Notes: a model not told the origin generated them from the sequence alone. A stretch of DNA of 64,000 bases from Pseudomonas abyssi (GCF_002307495.1 NZ_NTMR01000002.1:248001-312000), one strand, 5' to 3'. Counted from the first letter of the stretch, positions 8,892 to 18,647 are shown. Numbers and translations are program-made.

Positions 8892-9161
8892 TACCACCCT
8901 CCTTGTGTTGTGGACGCTGTAGGGTTGTGACACGAGCCCTTACGGTTACGCCATGCAGGACAAACCGCAACATTACATTGTGTCAGAACACCGGTGTCGT
9001 CACCTTCTCGCCCTTGTACCAGACGATACTCAGCTGAGCTTCAATTGCATGTGCGACCTGCGTAAATACATTGCAGCAGGGCAACCAGCCCCAGCATCCT
9101 GCGCCCTACTCCAAGGATCCAGAGATCTCCCATGGCGGCGCACCCGCGCAGCATAACAGCG

Positions 9162-9527
9162 TCAGCCGACCAGCCACTGATAGATCAGCCGGCCCGGCGC
9201 TAATGCCCCCAGCCCTGCTGCCACAACGCCGATAAAGGCACCAACCGCAAAAGCGCGGTGCCGCCTGATATGCCCGGTTCGGGCCGAATACACCGAGACC
9301 GCCACACACACCAGCACCCAGACCGACAGCAGATGGATGGGGCTGTAGCCATGGAACACATCCATGAACCCGGTCAGCCAGAACGAAGACACCGCCACAA
9401 TCACCATCGCCGTCATCCACGACCAGCCCACCACCTTATGCAACCGCGTACCCTTAGGGCTCAGCAACTGAACGCCCCCGGCCAGCAAGGCCCAGAGTGC
9501 AGCAACCAGATGAAGCATAACGGCCAT
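9162..9527 (-). CDS. DUF2306-like small membrane protein
   Basis: A 121-residue protein with four predicted membrane helices. Histidines sit at helix ends (MLHLVAAL, LHKVVGW, PIHLLSVW, RRHRAF), an arrangement common in DUF2306 membrane proteins that may bind haem or metal; the function is unknown. ATG at 9527 is preferred, with GAGGGTG about seven bases upstream. Confidence 0.65.
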   Translation of the reverse strand: MAVMLHLVAALWALLAGGVQLLSPKGTRLHKVVGWSWMTAMVIVAVSSFWLTGFMDVFHGYSPIHLLSVWVLVCVAVSVYSARTGHIRRHRAFAVGAFIGVVAAGLGALAPGRLIYQWLVG

Positions 9528-9578
9528 AGAGCACCCTCGCGCTAAAGAGGATAAATTCACTAGCCGGTGTGGCCGGTG

Positions 9579-9683
9579 TTAGTTGAATACTTGATCTGCA
9601 AACTCAGGGCCATAACGGTCTGGACCGACACTTTTAAACCGCGATGGATCTTCCCCCGCAACGTATGCAGTTTTCAAAGTCAT
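9579..9683 (-). CDS. Possible small ORF (34 residues)
   Basis: A short frame from ATG at 9683 to TAA, ending with EFADQVFN. A second short ATG frame starts 13 bases upstream, directly after CGGAGG, and overlaps it, so the better ribosome site belongs to the competing frame. It may be a gene remnant or a small protein. Little else is in this 203-base gap. Confidence 0.25.
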   Translation of the reverse strand: MTLKTAYVAGEDPSRFKSVGPDRYGPEFADQVFN

Positions 9684-9730
9684 CGGTCGGTTGCATGGCT
9701 ACCTCCGTTTTGACTCAGCAGCGCCTCGTA

Positions 9731-10282
9731 TCAATAGCGAATGTCGTGTGCGGTTCCATCCTTCTCCACAACCCGCAGGACGCCCGGCGCCGCTTGCATC
9801 AACTGCGCTTCATTCAGGGTCTTGTATTCAGACCAGATCGACCGCACCACTTTCATTCCAAGAGGGCCATCACGCTCTGCCCTGACAACCAGGCCCCAAC
9901 TACAGGTGGCCCCACAATCACTTAGATAGAGTCGGTAATCCACGTTATCCACCACCAGCGAGTCCAGCAGCATAAAGGACCCGTCCTCTCCCTGCGCCTG
10001 GACACTGGCCGCTTCGTAGTAGGCAAACAACGAGAAAATTGAGCAGGGAACGGCGCACAGGAACCAGGCAACACCAAAACCAATCCAGCGCTTCGCCGGC
10101 AGCAATGCAGCCAAAAGCGTGGCAACCGCAAAAGGCAGCGACACTGCCAGCGCCAATACCGCCCAATAGTTCAGCGCCGGGGTAGCAAAGCGCAGCTTCA
10201 CGGGCAAGTAGATGTTGAGGGCGATCACAAGCAGCACCGCACCAGATAGCACCAATGCGACGCCGGAGATAAACCTTTTCAT
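9731..10282 (-). CDS. Hypothetical membrane protein
   Basis: A 183-residue protein with about three membrane helices in the first 90 residues, then a soluble domain (90-183) facing the outside, with a CGATC cysteine pair likely to form a disulfide. I do not recognise the family. The start is ATG at 10282, 27 bases after the stop of the upstream small membrane gene, so they are probably co-transcribed. It lies in the accessory stretch left of the IS30 element. Confidence 0.5.
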   Translation of the reverse strand: MKRFISGVALVLSGAVLLVIALNIYLPVKLRFATPALNYWAVLALAVSLPFAVATLLAALLPAKRWIGFGVAWFLCAVPCSIFSLFAYYEAASVQAQGEDGSFMLLDSLVVDNVDYRLYLSDCGATCSWGLVVRAERDGPLGMKVVRSIWSEYKTLNEAQLMQAAPGVLRVVEKDGTAHDIRY

Positions 10283-10309
10283 CAAATCCAGTCCATGGAC
10301 GGGGAACAG

Positions 10310-10612
10310 TCAGGTGGCATTGAAATACGCCGCGCCCATTGCACCACCAATACACATACACACTAAAAACAACAGCGAATTGGCAACAGCCTTCGCGGCC
10401 AGAGCCCATTGTTGTCTCCAGGCCCAATACACGCCGCAGGCGACATTACCCAAAGCAAACAGCAAGCCGGCCAGCAACAGCGGCCCCTCCCGCAAGAGCA
10501 TTGCACGGGCCTCAATTGCACCGCGCTGAAACTGAGCAAGGTCAACCATCACCACCGCAATCAGCAGCACCCCGATAAGAAACGGCAGCCAAACCAATAA
10601 GCGCGTGCGCAT
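10310..10612 (-). CDS. Hypothetical small membrane protein
   Basis: A 100-residue protein with three predicted membrane helices (about 6-24, 43-62, 73-95). The last helix contains a CMCIGGAMGAAYF glycine-rich stretch. No family is recognised. It is the first gene of a probable pair with the membrane protein at 9731-10282. It was examined as a possible integron cassette gene because of its place beside intI, but no flanking attC was found. Confidence 0.5.
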   Translation of the reverse strand: MRTRLLVWLPFLIGVLLIAVVMVDLAQFQRGAIEARAMLLREGPLLLAGLLFALGNVACGVYWAWRQQWALAAKAVANSLLFLVCMCIGGAMGAAYFNAT

Positions 10613-10723
10613 TATGAATTACCAACCCATTTCTATCCGGCGCACAACATAAATACTCACCAAGCGCCCAAGGACCGAGCGCCCTGCGCGGGCGAATACC
10701 TCTGGTTTAAATCAAGGAGGAAA

Positions 10724-10789
10724 ATGTCCAAGGCGACGTCGCTCGTGCTCCAGCATGTCATGCAGATTGGATATCGGCGGTTGCAGGAG
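10724..10789 (+). other. Start of an ORF cut by the IS30 element
   Basis: ATG at 10724 follows a perfect AAGGAGG by four bases and opens a frame of 22 codons (ending YRRLQE) that runs straight into the left inverted repeat; inside the element it stops after seven more codons. A strong ribosome site and an abrupt loss suggest that a gene was interrupted, but the fragment is too short to name, and no continuation is evident right of the element. Confidence 0.35.
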
Positions 10790-11873
10790 CTGAGTGCAAC
10801 ACGGTTATTGAATTGACGCAGGAGCATCATATTGCATAGCCAAGGCTTTCTGCATCACTTCGCTCATGACTTCGATAGGACATTTGAAATCGAAGCGCTT
10901 ACGTGGACGCATGTTCAGTTGAAACGCAATGGCATCCAGTTCTTCTTGGCTATGTACCGACAAGTCAGTGCCCTTGGGCAGGTACTGGCGGATCAGGCCA
11001 TTAATGTTTTCGTTGCTGCCGCGCTGCCAAGGGCTGTGCGGGTCACAGAAGTAGATCGCCACACCGGTTCTCTGGGTGATCTCGGCGTGCTGTGCCATTT
11101 CCCGGCCCTGGTCGTAGGTCATGCTCTTGCGCATCGCCAGCGGCATGTTATTGAGGGCGGCGCTGAAGCCCTCCATTGCCGAGGTCGCCGTCGCGTCGTT
11201 CATCTTCACCAGCATCAGGTAGCCACTAGTGCGCTCCACCAGCGTACCTACAGACGAGGCGTTAGCCTTACCCTTAATAAGGTCGCCTTCCCAATGCCCC
11301 GGCATCAGTCGGTCTTCAACTTCCGGCGGGCGCAAGTGAATGCTGACCATCTCTGGAATCTGCCCGCGCCGATCCACACCGCCAAGGCGTGGTCTACGTG
11401 TCGTCTTGCCTTGGCGCAAACAAAGGATCAACTCCTTGCGCAGCTCACCGACGGGCAGGGCATAGATCGCGTTGTAGATCGTCTCGCGACAGACGTAGGC
11501 ATCTCTAAGACTGGGTATGTTCATACTGCGCAGCTTGCCGGCAATCTGCTCGGGAGACAAACGCTGGCGCAGCATATGGATCACCAGTTCAAAGCGCTCA
11601 CTCCCTGGCAGCAGCTTTCGCATGGGCCGACAAGCCTGGCGGCGGACCTTCATCCGCTGCTGAGCCACGCGGGCCGAGTAGCTGCCAGCTGCATCTCGAT
11701 TGCGGCGCATCTCCCGGCTGACCGTCGAAGGGGATCGGTTGATCAAGCAGGCAATCCTGCGCAAGCTGAGGCCTTGGGCATGACTAACTTGAATGGTGGC
11801 ACGCTCTTCAACGCTGAGTTCGGAATAAGACATGGGGCAGCACCGTACCGGAAAGGTCAGGTGTTGCACTCAG
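10790..11873 (-). mobile_element. IS30-family insertion sequence
   Basis: A 1,084-bp element with one transposase gene. Its ends are perfect 13-bp inverted repeats: CTGAGTGCAACAC at 10790-10802 and its complement at 11861-11873. The flanking bases are GAG on the left and TTT on the right, so no 2-3 bp target duplication is seen, which suggests that one side was rearranged or deleted after insertion. The right end is 88 bp from the integrase start codon, in the zone where an attI site would be expected. Confidence 0.85.
10805..11833 (-). CDS. IS30-family transposase
   Basis: A 342-residue transposase of normal length with no frameshift, so the element may be active. It begins with the typical SYSELSVEERATIQ, followed by a helix-turn-helix (SLRRIACLINRSPSTVSREM). 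The catalytic DDE residues are visible as PGHWEGDLIKG, MTYDQGREM and the SPWQRGSNENING segment. The IS30 family usually cuts at its ends through a circular intermediate. ATG at 11833 matches the conserved N-terminus; an in-frame GTG at 11869 sits in the inverted repeat. Confidence 0.9.
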   Translation of the reverse strand: MSYSELSVEERATIQVSHAQGLSLRRIACLINRSPSTVSREMRRNRDAAGSYSARVAQQRMKVRRQACRPMRKLLPGSERFELVIHMLRQRLSPEQIAGKLRSMNIPSLRDAYVCRETIYNAIYALPVGELRKELILCLRQGKTTRRPRLGGVDRRGQIPEMVSIHLRPPEVEDRLMPGHWEGDLIKGKANASSVGTLVERTSGYLMLVKMNDATATSAMEGFSAALNNMPLAMRKSMTYDQGREMAQHAEITQRTGVAIYFCDPHSPWQRGSNENINGLIRQYLPKGTDLSVHSQEELDAIAFQLNMRPRKRFDFKCPIEVMSEVMQKALAMQYDAPASIQ

Positions 11874-11899
11874 TTTTTGCCGCCGCCTTCCGTATTCGC

Positions 11900-11945
11900 T
11901 TGACTTCGAGACTTCACGCCCTATTACTACTGTTCATCCATCCAG
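11900..11945 (+). promoter_or_regulatory. intI promoter with LexA-like box
   Basis: TTGACT (11900-11905) and TATTAC (11922-11927), 16 bases apart, form a good sigma-70 promoter. CTGTTCATCCATCCAG (11930-11945) begins three bases after the -10 box and fits the CTG-N10-CAG outline of an SOS box. LexA control of integron integrases is established in other integrons; here it is inferred from the position and pattern. Confidence 0.65.
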
Positions 11946-11960
11946 CTTTATGAGGACGCC

Positions 11961-12707
11961 ATGGACAGCATCCCGATCAAGCCTCGGTTGCGCGAACAGT
12001 TCCGCGCGGTAATTCGCGTCAACCATTACAGCATTCGCACCGAGAAAAGCTATTGGTACTGGATTCGCTACTTTATACGCTTTCACCAGATGCGCCATCC
12101 TTTGGAACTTGGGCCTCAGGAGGTGAATGCGTTTTTAAGCTGGTTGGCGACGGATAGGCAGGTCGCTGCGGCGACACGTCTACGCATAAAGGATTTGGAC
12201 TTTGATCGGCAGATCATCACCGTTCGAGACGGGAAAGGCGGGAAAGATCGCACTACGTTGCTGCCTAGCTCGTTGCTTGAGCCGCTACGTCAAAGAACAC
12301 GGCGGATTGCCACTGCCTGGAAGGCCCAAGACGTTTTCTATGCTGCGCCAGTATCGCTGCCGTTTGCGCTAAGGCGTAAATACCCTGCAGCGCCTCGCGC
12401 ATTGGAGTGGCAATGGTTATTTCCTTCACTGAGCATTTGCCTTGATGAGGACGGCAACAGCGTGCGCCATCACCTGCACGTGAGCAGCGTGCAACGCGCG
12501 GTAAAGGTCGCTGTACGCGCGGCCAGCATTGGCAAACCTGCCGGTTGCCATACCTTTCGTCATACCTTTGCTACTGAACTGCTGCGTCGCGGCAGTGATA
12601 TCCGTACTGTGCAGACTCTGCTTGGCCACGCCGATGTCCGGACCACGCAAATCTATACACACGTTTTAGGTCAAGGTTTTGCGGGTGTATCTAGCCCATT
12701 AGGCTAG
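11961..12707 (+). CDS. intI: Integron integrase IntI, internally deleted
   Basis: A tyrosine recombinase of the integron class, 248 residues instead of about 320. The N-terminal SAM-like domain is present ([32 protein letters not shown]), and the IntI-specific extra helix region is recognisable as ALRRKYP...WQWLF (about 136-154). Catalytic Lys92/95, His197 and Arg200 (HTFRH), His223 (LLGHAD) and Tyr232 remain. After residue 72 (AAAT) the sequence jumps to [10 protein letters not shown]: compared with class 1 IntI, about 74 residues are missing in frame, including the first catalytic arginine (GTGMR motif). Recombination should therefore be lost, although the reading frame is open. The ribosome site is TGAGGA. 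No attI or attC was recognised nearby. Confidence 0.88.
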   Translation: MDSIPIKPRLREQFRAVIRVNHYSIRTEKSYWYWIRYFIRFHQMRHPLELGPQEVNAFLSWLATDRQVAAATRLRIKDLDFDRQIITVRDGKGGKDRTTLLPSSLLEPLRQRTRRIATAWKAQDVFYAAPVSLPFALRRKYPAAPRALEWQWLFPSLSICLDEDGNSVRHHLHVSSVQRAVKVAVRAASIGKPAGCHTFRHTFATELLRRGSDIRTVQTLLGHADVRTTQIYTHVLGQGFAGVSSPLG

Positions 12708-12733
12708 GAGAGGCAGCCTGACGCTCACCATAA

Positions 12734-12766
12734 ACAACAACCCCGGCGCGTGGCCGGGGTTGTTGT
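12734..12766. terminator. Bidirectional terminator between intI and purL
   Basis: A perfect 14-bp stem (ACAACAACCCCGGC and complement) with a five-base loop lies between the convergent intI and purL genes. The A/T-containing outer part of the stem suits both directions. Confidence 0.8.
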
Positions 12767-12781
12767 GTGCTGCGCTGGCGA

Positions 12782-15700
12782 TTAACCGATCCAGGCGCGG
12801 GCGTTGCGGAACATGCGCATCCAGCCGCCGTCTTCGCTCCAGTCATCCGGATGCCAGGAGTTCTGCACCGCGCGGAACACGCGCTCGGGGTGCGGCATCA
12901 TGATGGTGACGCGACCGTCGCGGGTGGTCAGGCCGGTGATACCACGCGGCGAGCCGTTCGGGTTGGCCGGGTAGCGCTCGGTCATGCGGCCACGGTTGTC
13001 GACGTAGCGCAGGGCAACCGCGTTGGCGGCTTCACAGGCATCAACGGCGGCGCTGCTGGCGAACTCGGCGTGACCTTCACCGTGGGCGATGGCAATCGGC
13101 AGACGGCTGCCGACCATGCCGCTGAGGAAGATCGACGGCGAGGGCTGCACTTCGACCATGGCGACACGCGCTTCAAACTGCTCGGAGCGGTTGCGCACAA
13201 AGTGCGGCCAGTGGTCACTGCCGGGGATCAGCTCACGCAGGTTGGAGAGCATCTGGCAGCCGTTGCACACGCCGAGGGCGAAGGTGTCGGGGCGAGCAAA
13301 GAAGGCCGTAAAGGCTTCACGGGCAACCTGATTGAACAGGATGGACTTGGCCCAGCCTTCACCGGCACCCAGTACGTCGCCGTAGGAGAAGCCGCCACAG
13401 GCAACCAGACCGCGGAAGTCGTCCAGCTCAACGCGACCACTGAGAATGTCGCTCATGTGTACGTCGACCGCGCTAAAACCGGCGCGGTTGAAGGCGGCGG
13501 CCATCTCGACCTGACCATTGACGCCCTGCTCACGCAGAATGGCAACGCGCGGACGCGAGCCCTTGCTGACGGCGGCGGCCGCCACGTCTTCGTTGACGTC
13601 AAAGCTGAGCAGCGCGTGCAGACCCGGGTTGGCGTCGTCGGCAATACCTTCGAACTCCTGATCAGCACACTCGGCGTTGTCACGCAGGCGCTGAATCTGC
13701 CAGCTGGTTTCGCTCCAGGCCTGTTGCCAGATGGCACGGGTGCTTTCCAGTACCGGCTTGCCGTTGAACTCGAAGCGGATGTTCTGCTCGCTGCTCGGCT
13801 GGCCGATCACCGCACTGCAGTCACCCAGACCGGCGGCAGACAGCTGCGCCAGCACTTCTTCGGTGTCGCTCTGGGCAACCTGAATGACCGCACCCAGCTC
13901 CTCATTGAACAGCACCTCGGCCAGCGCAGCGGCGTCCTGCGCCAGCACGTAGAGGTTGATGTTCAGGCCACAGCGGGCGGCAAAGGCCATTTCGGTCAGG
14001 GTAGTGAACAGGCCGCCGTCGGAACGGTCGTGGTAGGCGAGCAGCAGCTCGTCCTGGTTCAAGCCCTGAATCACGGCGAAGAAGGCCTTGAGATCTTCTG
14101 CGTCGTCCAGATCCGGCACCTGCTGGCCGATCTTGTTGTAGACCTGCGCCAGCGCCGAACCGCCCAGACGGTTCTGACCACGGCCCAGATCGATCAGGAT
14201 CAGGTCGGTTGCGCCGTGATCCAGACGCAGTTGCGGGGTCAGGGTGGCGCGCACATCCTGCACCGGCGCAAAACCGGTAACGATCAACGACAGCGGCGAG
14301 GTAACCGACTTCTCTTTGCCTGACTCGTCCCAGCGGGTCTTCATGGACATGGAGTCCTTGCCGACCGGAATGGTGATGCCCAGCTCGGGGCACAGCTCCA
14401 TGCCGACTGCCTTGACGGTGTCGTAAAGGCGGGCGTCTTCACCGGGGTGACCGGCAGCAGACATCCAGTTAGCCGACAGCTTGATGTCCGACAGCTTGTC
14501 GATGCGAGCAGCAGCCAGGTTGGTCACAGTCTCGGCAACCGCCATGCGGCCGGAGGCCGGGGCGTTGAGCAGCGCCAGCGGCGTGCGCTCACCCATGGCC
14601 ATGGCTTCACCGGTGTTGACGTCGAAGCTGGTGGAGGTGACGGCACAGTCAGCCACCGGCACCTGCCACGGGCCGACCATCTGGTCGCGGGTGACCATAC
14701 CGGTGATGCTGCGATCGCCGATGGTGATCAGGAACTGCTTGCTGGCCACCGCCGGCAGGCGCAGCACGCGCTCGGCGGCATCGCTCAGGTTCAGCTCGTT
14801 GGCGCTGAAGTCGTCGCCCTGCTCGGCTTCGCGCTCGACGCTGCGGTGCATGCGCGGCGGCTTGCCGAGCAGAACCGAGAGCGGCATGTCGACCGGCTGG
14901 TTGTCGAAGTGGCTGTCGTTGAGCAGCAGCAGTTGTTCTTCAGTCGCTTCACCAACCACGGCGAAGGGGCAACGCTCGCGCTGACAGATGGCTTCAAAAC
15001 GCTCGTAATCGGCGTTCGGCACGGCCATCACGTAGCGTTCTTGCGATTCGTTGGACCAGATTTCCAGCGGGCTCATGCCCGGCTCGTCATTCGGTACGTT
15101 ACGCAGCTCGAAGCGACCGCCGCGGCCACCGTCGTTGACCAGTTCCGGGAAGGCGTTGGACAGACCGCCCGCGCCCACGTCGTGGATAAAGGCGATCGGG
15201 TTCTTGTCACCGAGCTGCCAGCAGCGGTCAATGACCTCCTGACAGCGGCGTTCCATTTCCGGGTTTTCACGCTGCACGGAGGCAAAGTCCAGATCCTCGG
15301 CGCTGGCACCGGTAGCCATGGAAGAGGCCGCGCCACCGCCCAGACCGATCAGCATCGCCGGGCCACCGAGCACGATCAGCTTGGCGCCAACCGGGATATC
15401 GGACTTCTCGACGTGGGTTGCACGAATGTTGCCCATGCCGCCGGCGATCATGATCGGCTTGTGGTAACCACGGGTTTCCGGGCCACGGGGCGAGTCGATG
15501 GTGGTCTCGAAGGTACGGAAGTAGCCGTTCAGGTTTGGGCGACCGAATTCATTGTTGAACGCGGCGCCGCCAAGCGGGCCCTCGATCATGATCTGCAGCG
15601 GAGTAACAATGCGCGAGGGCTTGCCGTTGTCTTCTTCCCACGGCTGAACGAAGCCCGGAATACGCAGGTTGGACACGGTAAAACCGGTCAGGCCGGCCTT

Positions 15701-16678
15701 CGGCTTGCCGCCGATACCGGTGGCGCCTTCGTCACGAATCTCGCCACCGGAACCGGTAGACGCGCCCGGGAACGGGGCAATCGCGGTCGGGTGGTTGTGG
15801 GTTTCCACCTTCATCAGGATGTGTACCGGCTCTTCGTGGGCGCGGTACTCGTTGCTGCCCGGTACCGGGAAGAAGCGGCCGGCGGTGAAGCCTTCGATCA
15901 CCGCAGCGTTGTCTTTGTAGGCCGACAGCACGCCGTCGCTGTGCATCTGATAGGTGTTCTTGATCATGCCGAACAGGCTCTTGTCCTGCGCCTGACCGTC
16001 GATATCCCAGCTGGCATTGAAGATCTTGTGACGGCAATGCTCGGAGTTGGCCTGGGCGAACATCATCAGTTCAACGTCGCTCGGGTTGCGGCCAAGGCCG
16101 GTGAAGCTCTCGACCAGATAGTCGATCTCGTCTTCGGCCAGGGCCAGACCGAGGCTGCTGTTGGCCTCAACCAGGGCGTCACGGCCACCGGCCAGAATGT
16201 CGACGCGCTGGAACGGCTTTGGCTCGGTGTGGGCAAACAGCGCAGCGGCGGCCTGCAGATCGTCCAGCGCCAGCTCGGTCATACGGTCGTGCAGCTCGGC
16301 CTTCAGCGTCGCGCGGTCATCGGCAGACAGCTCACCACTGACGTAACAGGCGATACCACGCTCCAGGCGCAGCACCTGACTCAGACCACAGTTGCGGGCA
16401 ATGTCGGTTGCCTTGCTGGACCAGGGGGAGATGGTGCCGAAGCGCGGCACTACCAGCACCAGCTCGCCTGCGGGCTCTTCCACCGGCACCGACGGGCCGT
16501 AGCGCAGCAGGCGTTCCAGCACCTGGCCAGACTGCTCGTCCAGATCGGCGCTCAGCTCGGCAAAATGCATAAACTCGGCGTATACCCCGGTCACTCCGGC
16601 AAGGCGGCTTTGCAGCTTGGCGAGCAACTTGGTACGACGAAAATCGGAAAGGGCTGGGGCTCCACGCAGGATATGCAT
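12782..16678 (-). CDS. purL: Phosphoribosylformylglycinamidine synthase PurL (large form)
   Basis: PurL converts FGAR, glutamine and ATP to FGAM in purine synthesis. The 1,298-residue length is that of the single-chain proteobacterial enzyme. Order of parts: N-terminal PurS-like region (1-150), linker, two synthetase halves with [15 protein letters not shown] and GVGNGAASS-type glycine loops, and a C-terminal class I glutaminase domain whose catalytic residues are in [12 protein letters not shown] (Cys near 1140) and AHGEGH (His/Glu near the end). The protein ends RAWIG. It is divergent from mltF, as in other pseudomonads, and converges on the integrase gene with a shared terminator. Confidence 0.97.
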   Translation of the reverse strand: MHILRGAPALSDFRRTKLLAKLQSRLAGVTGVYAEFMHFAELSADLDEQSGQVLERLLRYGPSVPVEEPAGELVLVVPRFGTISPWSSKATDIARNCGLSQVLRLERGIACYVSGELSADDRATLKAELHDRMTELALDDLQAAAALFAHTEPKPFQRVDILAGGRDALVEANSSLGLALAEDEIDYLVESFTGLGRNPSDVELMMFAQANSEHCRHKIFNASWDIDGQAQDKSLFGMIKNTYQMHSDGVLSAYKDNAAVIEGFTAGRFFPVPGSNEYRAHEEPVHILMKVETHNHPTAIAPFPGASTGSGGEIRDEGATGIGGKPKAGLTGFTVSNLRIPGFVQPWEEDNGKPSRIVTPLQIMIEGPLGGAAFNNEFGRPNLNGYFRTFETTIDSPRGPETRGYHKPIMIAGGMGNIRATHVEKSDIPVGAKLIVLGGPAMLIGLGGGAASSMATGASAEDLDFASVQRENPEMERRCQEVIDRCWQLGDKNPIAFIHDVGAGGLSNAFPELVNDGGRGGRFELRNVPNDEPGMSPLEIWSNESQERYVMAVPNADYERFEAICQRERCPFAVVGEATEEQLLLLNDSHFDNQPVDMPLSVLLGKPPRMHRSVEREAEQGDDFSANELNLSDAAERVLRLPAVASKQFLITIGDRSITGMVTRDQMVGPWQVPVADCAVTSTSFDVNTGEAMAMGERTPLALLNAPASGRMAVAETVTNLAAARIDKLSDIKLSANWMSAAGHPGEDARLYDTVKAVGMELCPELGITIPVGKDSMSMKTRWDESGKEKSVTSPLSLIVTGFAPVQDVRATLTPQLRLDHGATDLILIDLGRGQNRLGGSALAQVYNKIGQQVPDLDDAEDLKAFFAVIQGLNQDELLLAYHDRSDGGLFTTLTEMAFAARCGLNINLYVLAQDAAALAEVLFNEELGAVIQVAQSDTEEVLAQLSAAGLGDCSAVIGQPSSEQNIRFEFNGKPVLESTRAIWQQAWSETSWQIQRLRDNAECADQEFEGIADDANPGLHALLSFDVNEDVAAAAVSKGSRPRVAILREQGVNGQVEMAAAFNRAGFSAVDVHMSDILSGRVELDDFRGLVACGGFSYGDVLGAGEGWAKSILFNQVAREAFTAFFARPDTFALGVCNGCQMLSNLRELIPGSDHWPHFVRNRSEQFEARVAMVEVQPSPSIFLSGMVGSRLPIAIAHGEGHAEFASSAAVDACEAANAVALRYVDNRGRMTERYPANPNGSPRGITGLTTRDGRVTIMMPHPERVFRAVQNSWHPDDWSEDGGWMRMFRNARAWIG

Positions 16679-16833
16679 GTCGGTATCGGCCTCGGGATGC
16701 GAACAGTGGGAAAAAGAAGGCGCATAGGATACCCCAAGCGGGGCGTTGGAGCCATGCCAAGCTGGCCAGCGGCAGAGGTGCGCGATTGCGTCGGCGGCTA
16801 TTGCCGCAGCCCGCTTTTGCCTATACTGGCGCC

Positions 16834-18276
16834 ATGCATCGACCAGCTCCTCGCCTTCCCCGTTTCAAGGCTCTGGCCACCGCCCTGTGCGCTGTGTTGC
16901 TGACCGCCTGTGAGCAAAGCACCCAACTGGAACAGATTCAGGAGGACGGCACTCTGCGCGTGATTACTCGCAATACGCCGACCACCTACTATCAGGATCG
17001 CAACGGCGACACCGGTCTGGAGTACGAGCTGGCCAAACGCTTCGCCGACAGCCTTGGCGTGGGCCTGGACATGCAGACCGCCGATACCGTCGACAGCCTG
17101 TACCAGCAGCTGGACAAGGCCGACGGTCCGCAGGTTGCCGCAGCCGGGCTGACGGTCAACCCGGCGCGCAACGAACAGGTGCGTTTTGCCGTGCCCTACC
17201 TCGACGTGATTCCACAGGTGGTCTACCGGCGCGGCAGCCGCAAGCCACGCAGCATCGAAGACCTTTACGGCCAGCGCCTTATGGTCCTCAAGGGCAGCAC
17301 CCTGGCTGACGAACTGCACGCTTTGCAGCAAACCCACCCGGAGCTGACCTTCGAAGAATCCGACAGCGTGGAAGTGGTTGATCTGTTGCGACTGGTCAAC
17401 GACGGCGAGATCGACAGCGCCGTGGTCTACTCCAACGAACTGGTAGTGAATCAGGCCTTCTATCCGGCGGTCAGCGTGGCCTTTGACCTGGGCGACAGCC
17501 AGCCGATGGCCTGGGCGCTGCGCCAATACGCCGACAGCACGCTGCTGGATGCGGTCAACGGGTTCTTCTCGCGCATCAAGGCCGACGGCACGCTGGATCA
17601 GCTGATCGAGCGCTTTTACGGCCATTCCGATGTGCTGGACTACGTCGGCGCGCGCGCCTTCGCCACCCATATGCAGAACCGCCTGCCACGCTTTGAGACC
17701 TTTCTGCGTCAGGCGGGCGACCAGAACGGGCTCGACTGGCGGTTGCTGGCGGCGATGAGCTATCAGGAGTCACTCTGGGACCCGAACGCCCGCTCCGCCA
17801 CCGGCGTGCGCGGCCTGATGATGCTGACCCTGCCGACCGCCAAATTTGTCGGCGTCACCAACCGGGTTGATCCACAGCAGAGCATCAACGGCGGCGCGCG
17901 CTACCTGATCTGGGTGCGAGACCAGATCCCGACCGACATTCCCGAGCCGGACCGCACCTGGTTTGCCTTGGCCGCCTACAACGTCGGCCTCGGCCATCTG
18001 GACGACGCGCGCAAGCTCACAGCCGAAGGCGGTCGTGACCCGAACCGCTGGGTCGATGTGAAGGATTTTCTGCCGCTGCTGCAGAAGAAGGAGTGGTACA
18101 GCAAAACCCGCTACGGCTACGCCCGCGGCTCGGAACCGGTGCACTATGTACAGAACATCCGCCGCTACTACGACATCCTGCAATGGGTCACCCAACCGCA
18201 ATCCGAGTCTCGCCAGCAACCCGCCGAGCAATATCACGCGCCAGGGATTCTCGAGCAGTTGCCGGATGGGGTGTAG
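16834..18276 (+). CDS. mltF: Membrane-bound lytic transglycosylase MltF
   Basis: MltF cleaves peptidoglycan with formation of 1,6-anhydro-MurNAc. The product of 480 residues starts with a lipoprotein signal (lipobox LLTAC), then a periplasmic solute-binding-like domain ([25 protein letters not shown]-type region) to about residue 270, and a C-terminal SLT goose-lysozyme domain with [14 protein letters not shown], where the glutamate is catalytic, followed by GVRGLMMLT and AAYNVG. ATG at 16834 starts the signal peptide; a start 16 codons earlier would bury it. The gene ends in a GTGTAGCGC/GCGCTACAC palindrome that includes the stop codon. Confidence 0.93.
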   Translation: MHRPAPRLPRFKALATALCAVLLTACEQSTQLEQIQEDGTLRVITRNTPTTYYQDRNGDTGLEYELAKRFADSLGVGLDMQTADTVDSLYQQLDKADGPQVAAAGLTVNPARNEQVRFAVPYLDVIPQVVYRRGSRKPRSIEDLYGQRLMVLKGSTLADELHALQQTHPELTFEESDSVEVVDLLRLVNDGEIDSAVVYSNELVVNQAFYPAVSVAFDLGDSQPMAWALRQYADSTLLDAVNGFFSRIKADGTLDQLIERFYGHSDVLDYVGARAFATHMQNRLPRFETFLRQAGDQNGLDWRLLAAMSYQESLWDPNARSATGVRGLMMLTLPTAKFVGVTNRVDPQQSINGGARYLIWVRDQIPTDIPEPDRTWFALAAYNVGLGHLDDARKLTAEGGRDPNRWVDVKDFLPLLQKKEWYSKTRYGYARGSEPVHYVQNIRRYYDILQWVTQPQSESRQQPAEQYHAPGILEQLPDGV

Positions 18277-18373
18277 CGCAGCGCTACACAGCGGCAAGCT
18301 ATAAGCGGCAAGCCACAAGCTAAAAGCAAAACCACCTCAGCCGCGAAGTGGGTGGTCATAGCCTGGTGCAGTC

Positions 18374-18549
18374 CTGATGCCGCTTTCGCGGAGACGCCGT
18401 TGGCTTACTCCGCCCTACAACACAGCGCCAGCCCGTAGGGCGGACTAAGCGCAGCGTGTCCGCCGCGTTCCCGCAAGTGCCGAGGCTCAACGTATTTTGC
18501 CGGCTTGATGCCACCCTCGCGGACACGCCTTTGGCTTTGTCCGCCCTAC
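18374..18549. repeat. Three copies of a GTAGGGCGGAC repeat
   Basis: Two direct copies of about 45 bp (18374-18418 and 18505-18549) share TGATGCC..TCGCGGA.ACGCC.TTGGCTT and CCGCCCTAC. A shorter copy in the other orientation lies at 18435-18464 (GTAGGGCGGAC ... GTGTCCGCC). Repeats of this type, which can fold into hairpins, are scattered in many proteobacterial genomes. Confidence 0.7.
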
Positions 18550-18612
18550 AGGAAGGTCGCCGACGAACGGGGTGAAACACCTCGCGCGCATCGCCACGCC
18601 GCAAAGAACCAT

Positions 18613-18647
18613 AAAAAAACCCGCACGATTCAACACCGCACGGGTTT
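18613..18647 (-). terminator. Rho-independent terminator of tadA
   Basis: On the minus strand a 7-bp stem (AAACCCG / CGGGTTT) is followed by a run of T. It lies just past the tadA stop, inside paired-arm element copy 1; a closely related hairpin occurs in copy 5. Confidence 0.75.

Noticed and set aside
8953-9156. 67-codon plus-strand frame in the gap left of the DUF2306 gene
   Set aside because: No ribosome site, no recognisable composition or motif; probably chance.
9528-9730. Possible attC site (GTTGAAT at about 9582)
   Set aside because: No matching RYYYAAC partner or internal L boxes at a suitable distance.
12767-14323. Long plus-strand open frame (518 codons) antisense to purL
   Set aside because: It mirrors the codon pattern of purL, has no family likeness and starts inside the terminator region; a shadow of high-GC coding DNA.
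14447-16903. Plus-strand open frame of 818 codons antisense to purL
   Set aside because: Same reason; His/Gly/Val-rich composition is typical of an antisense shadow.
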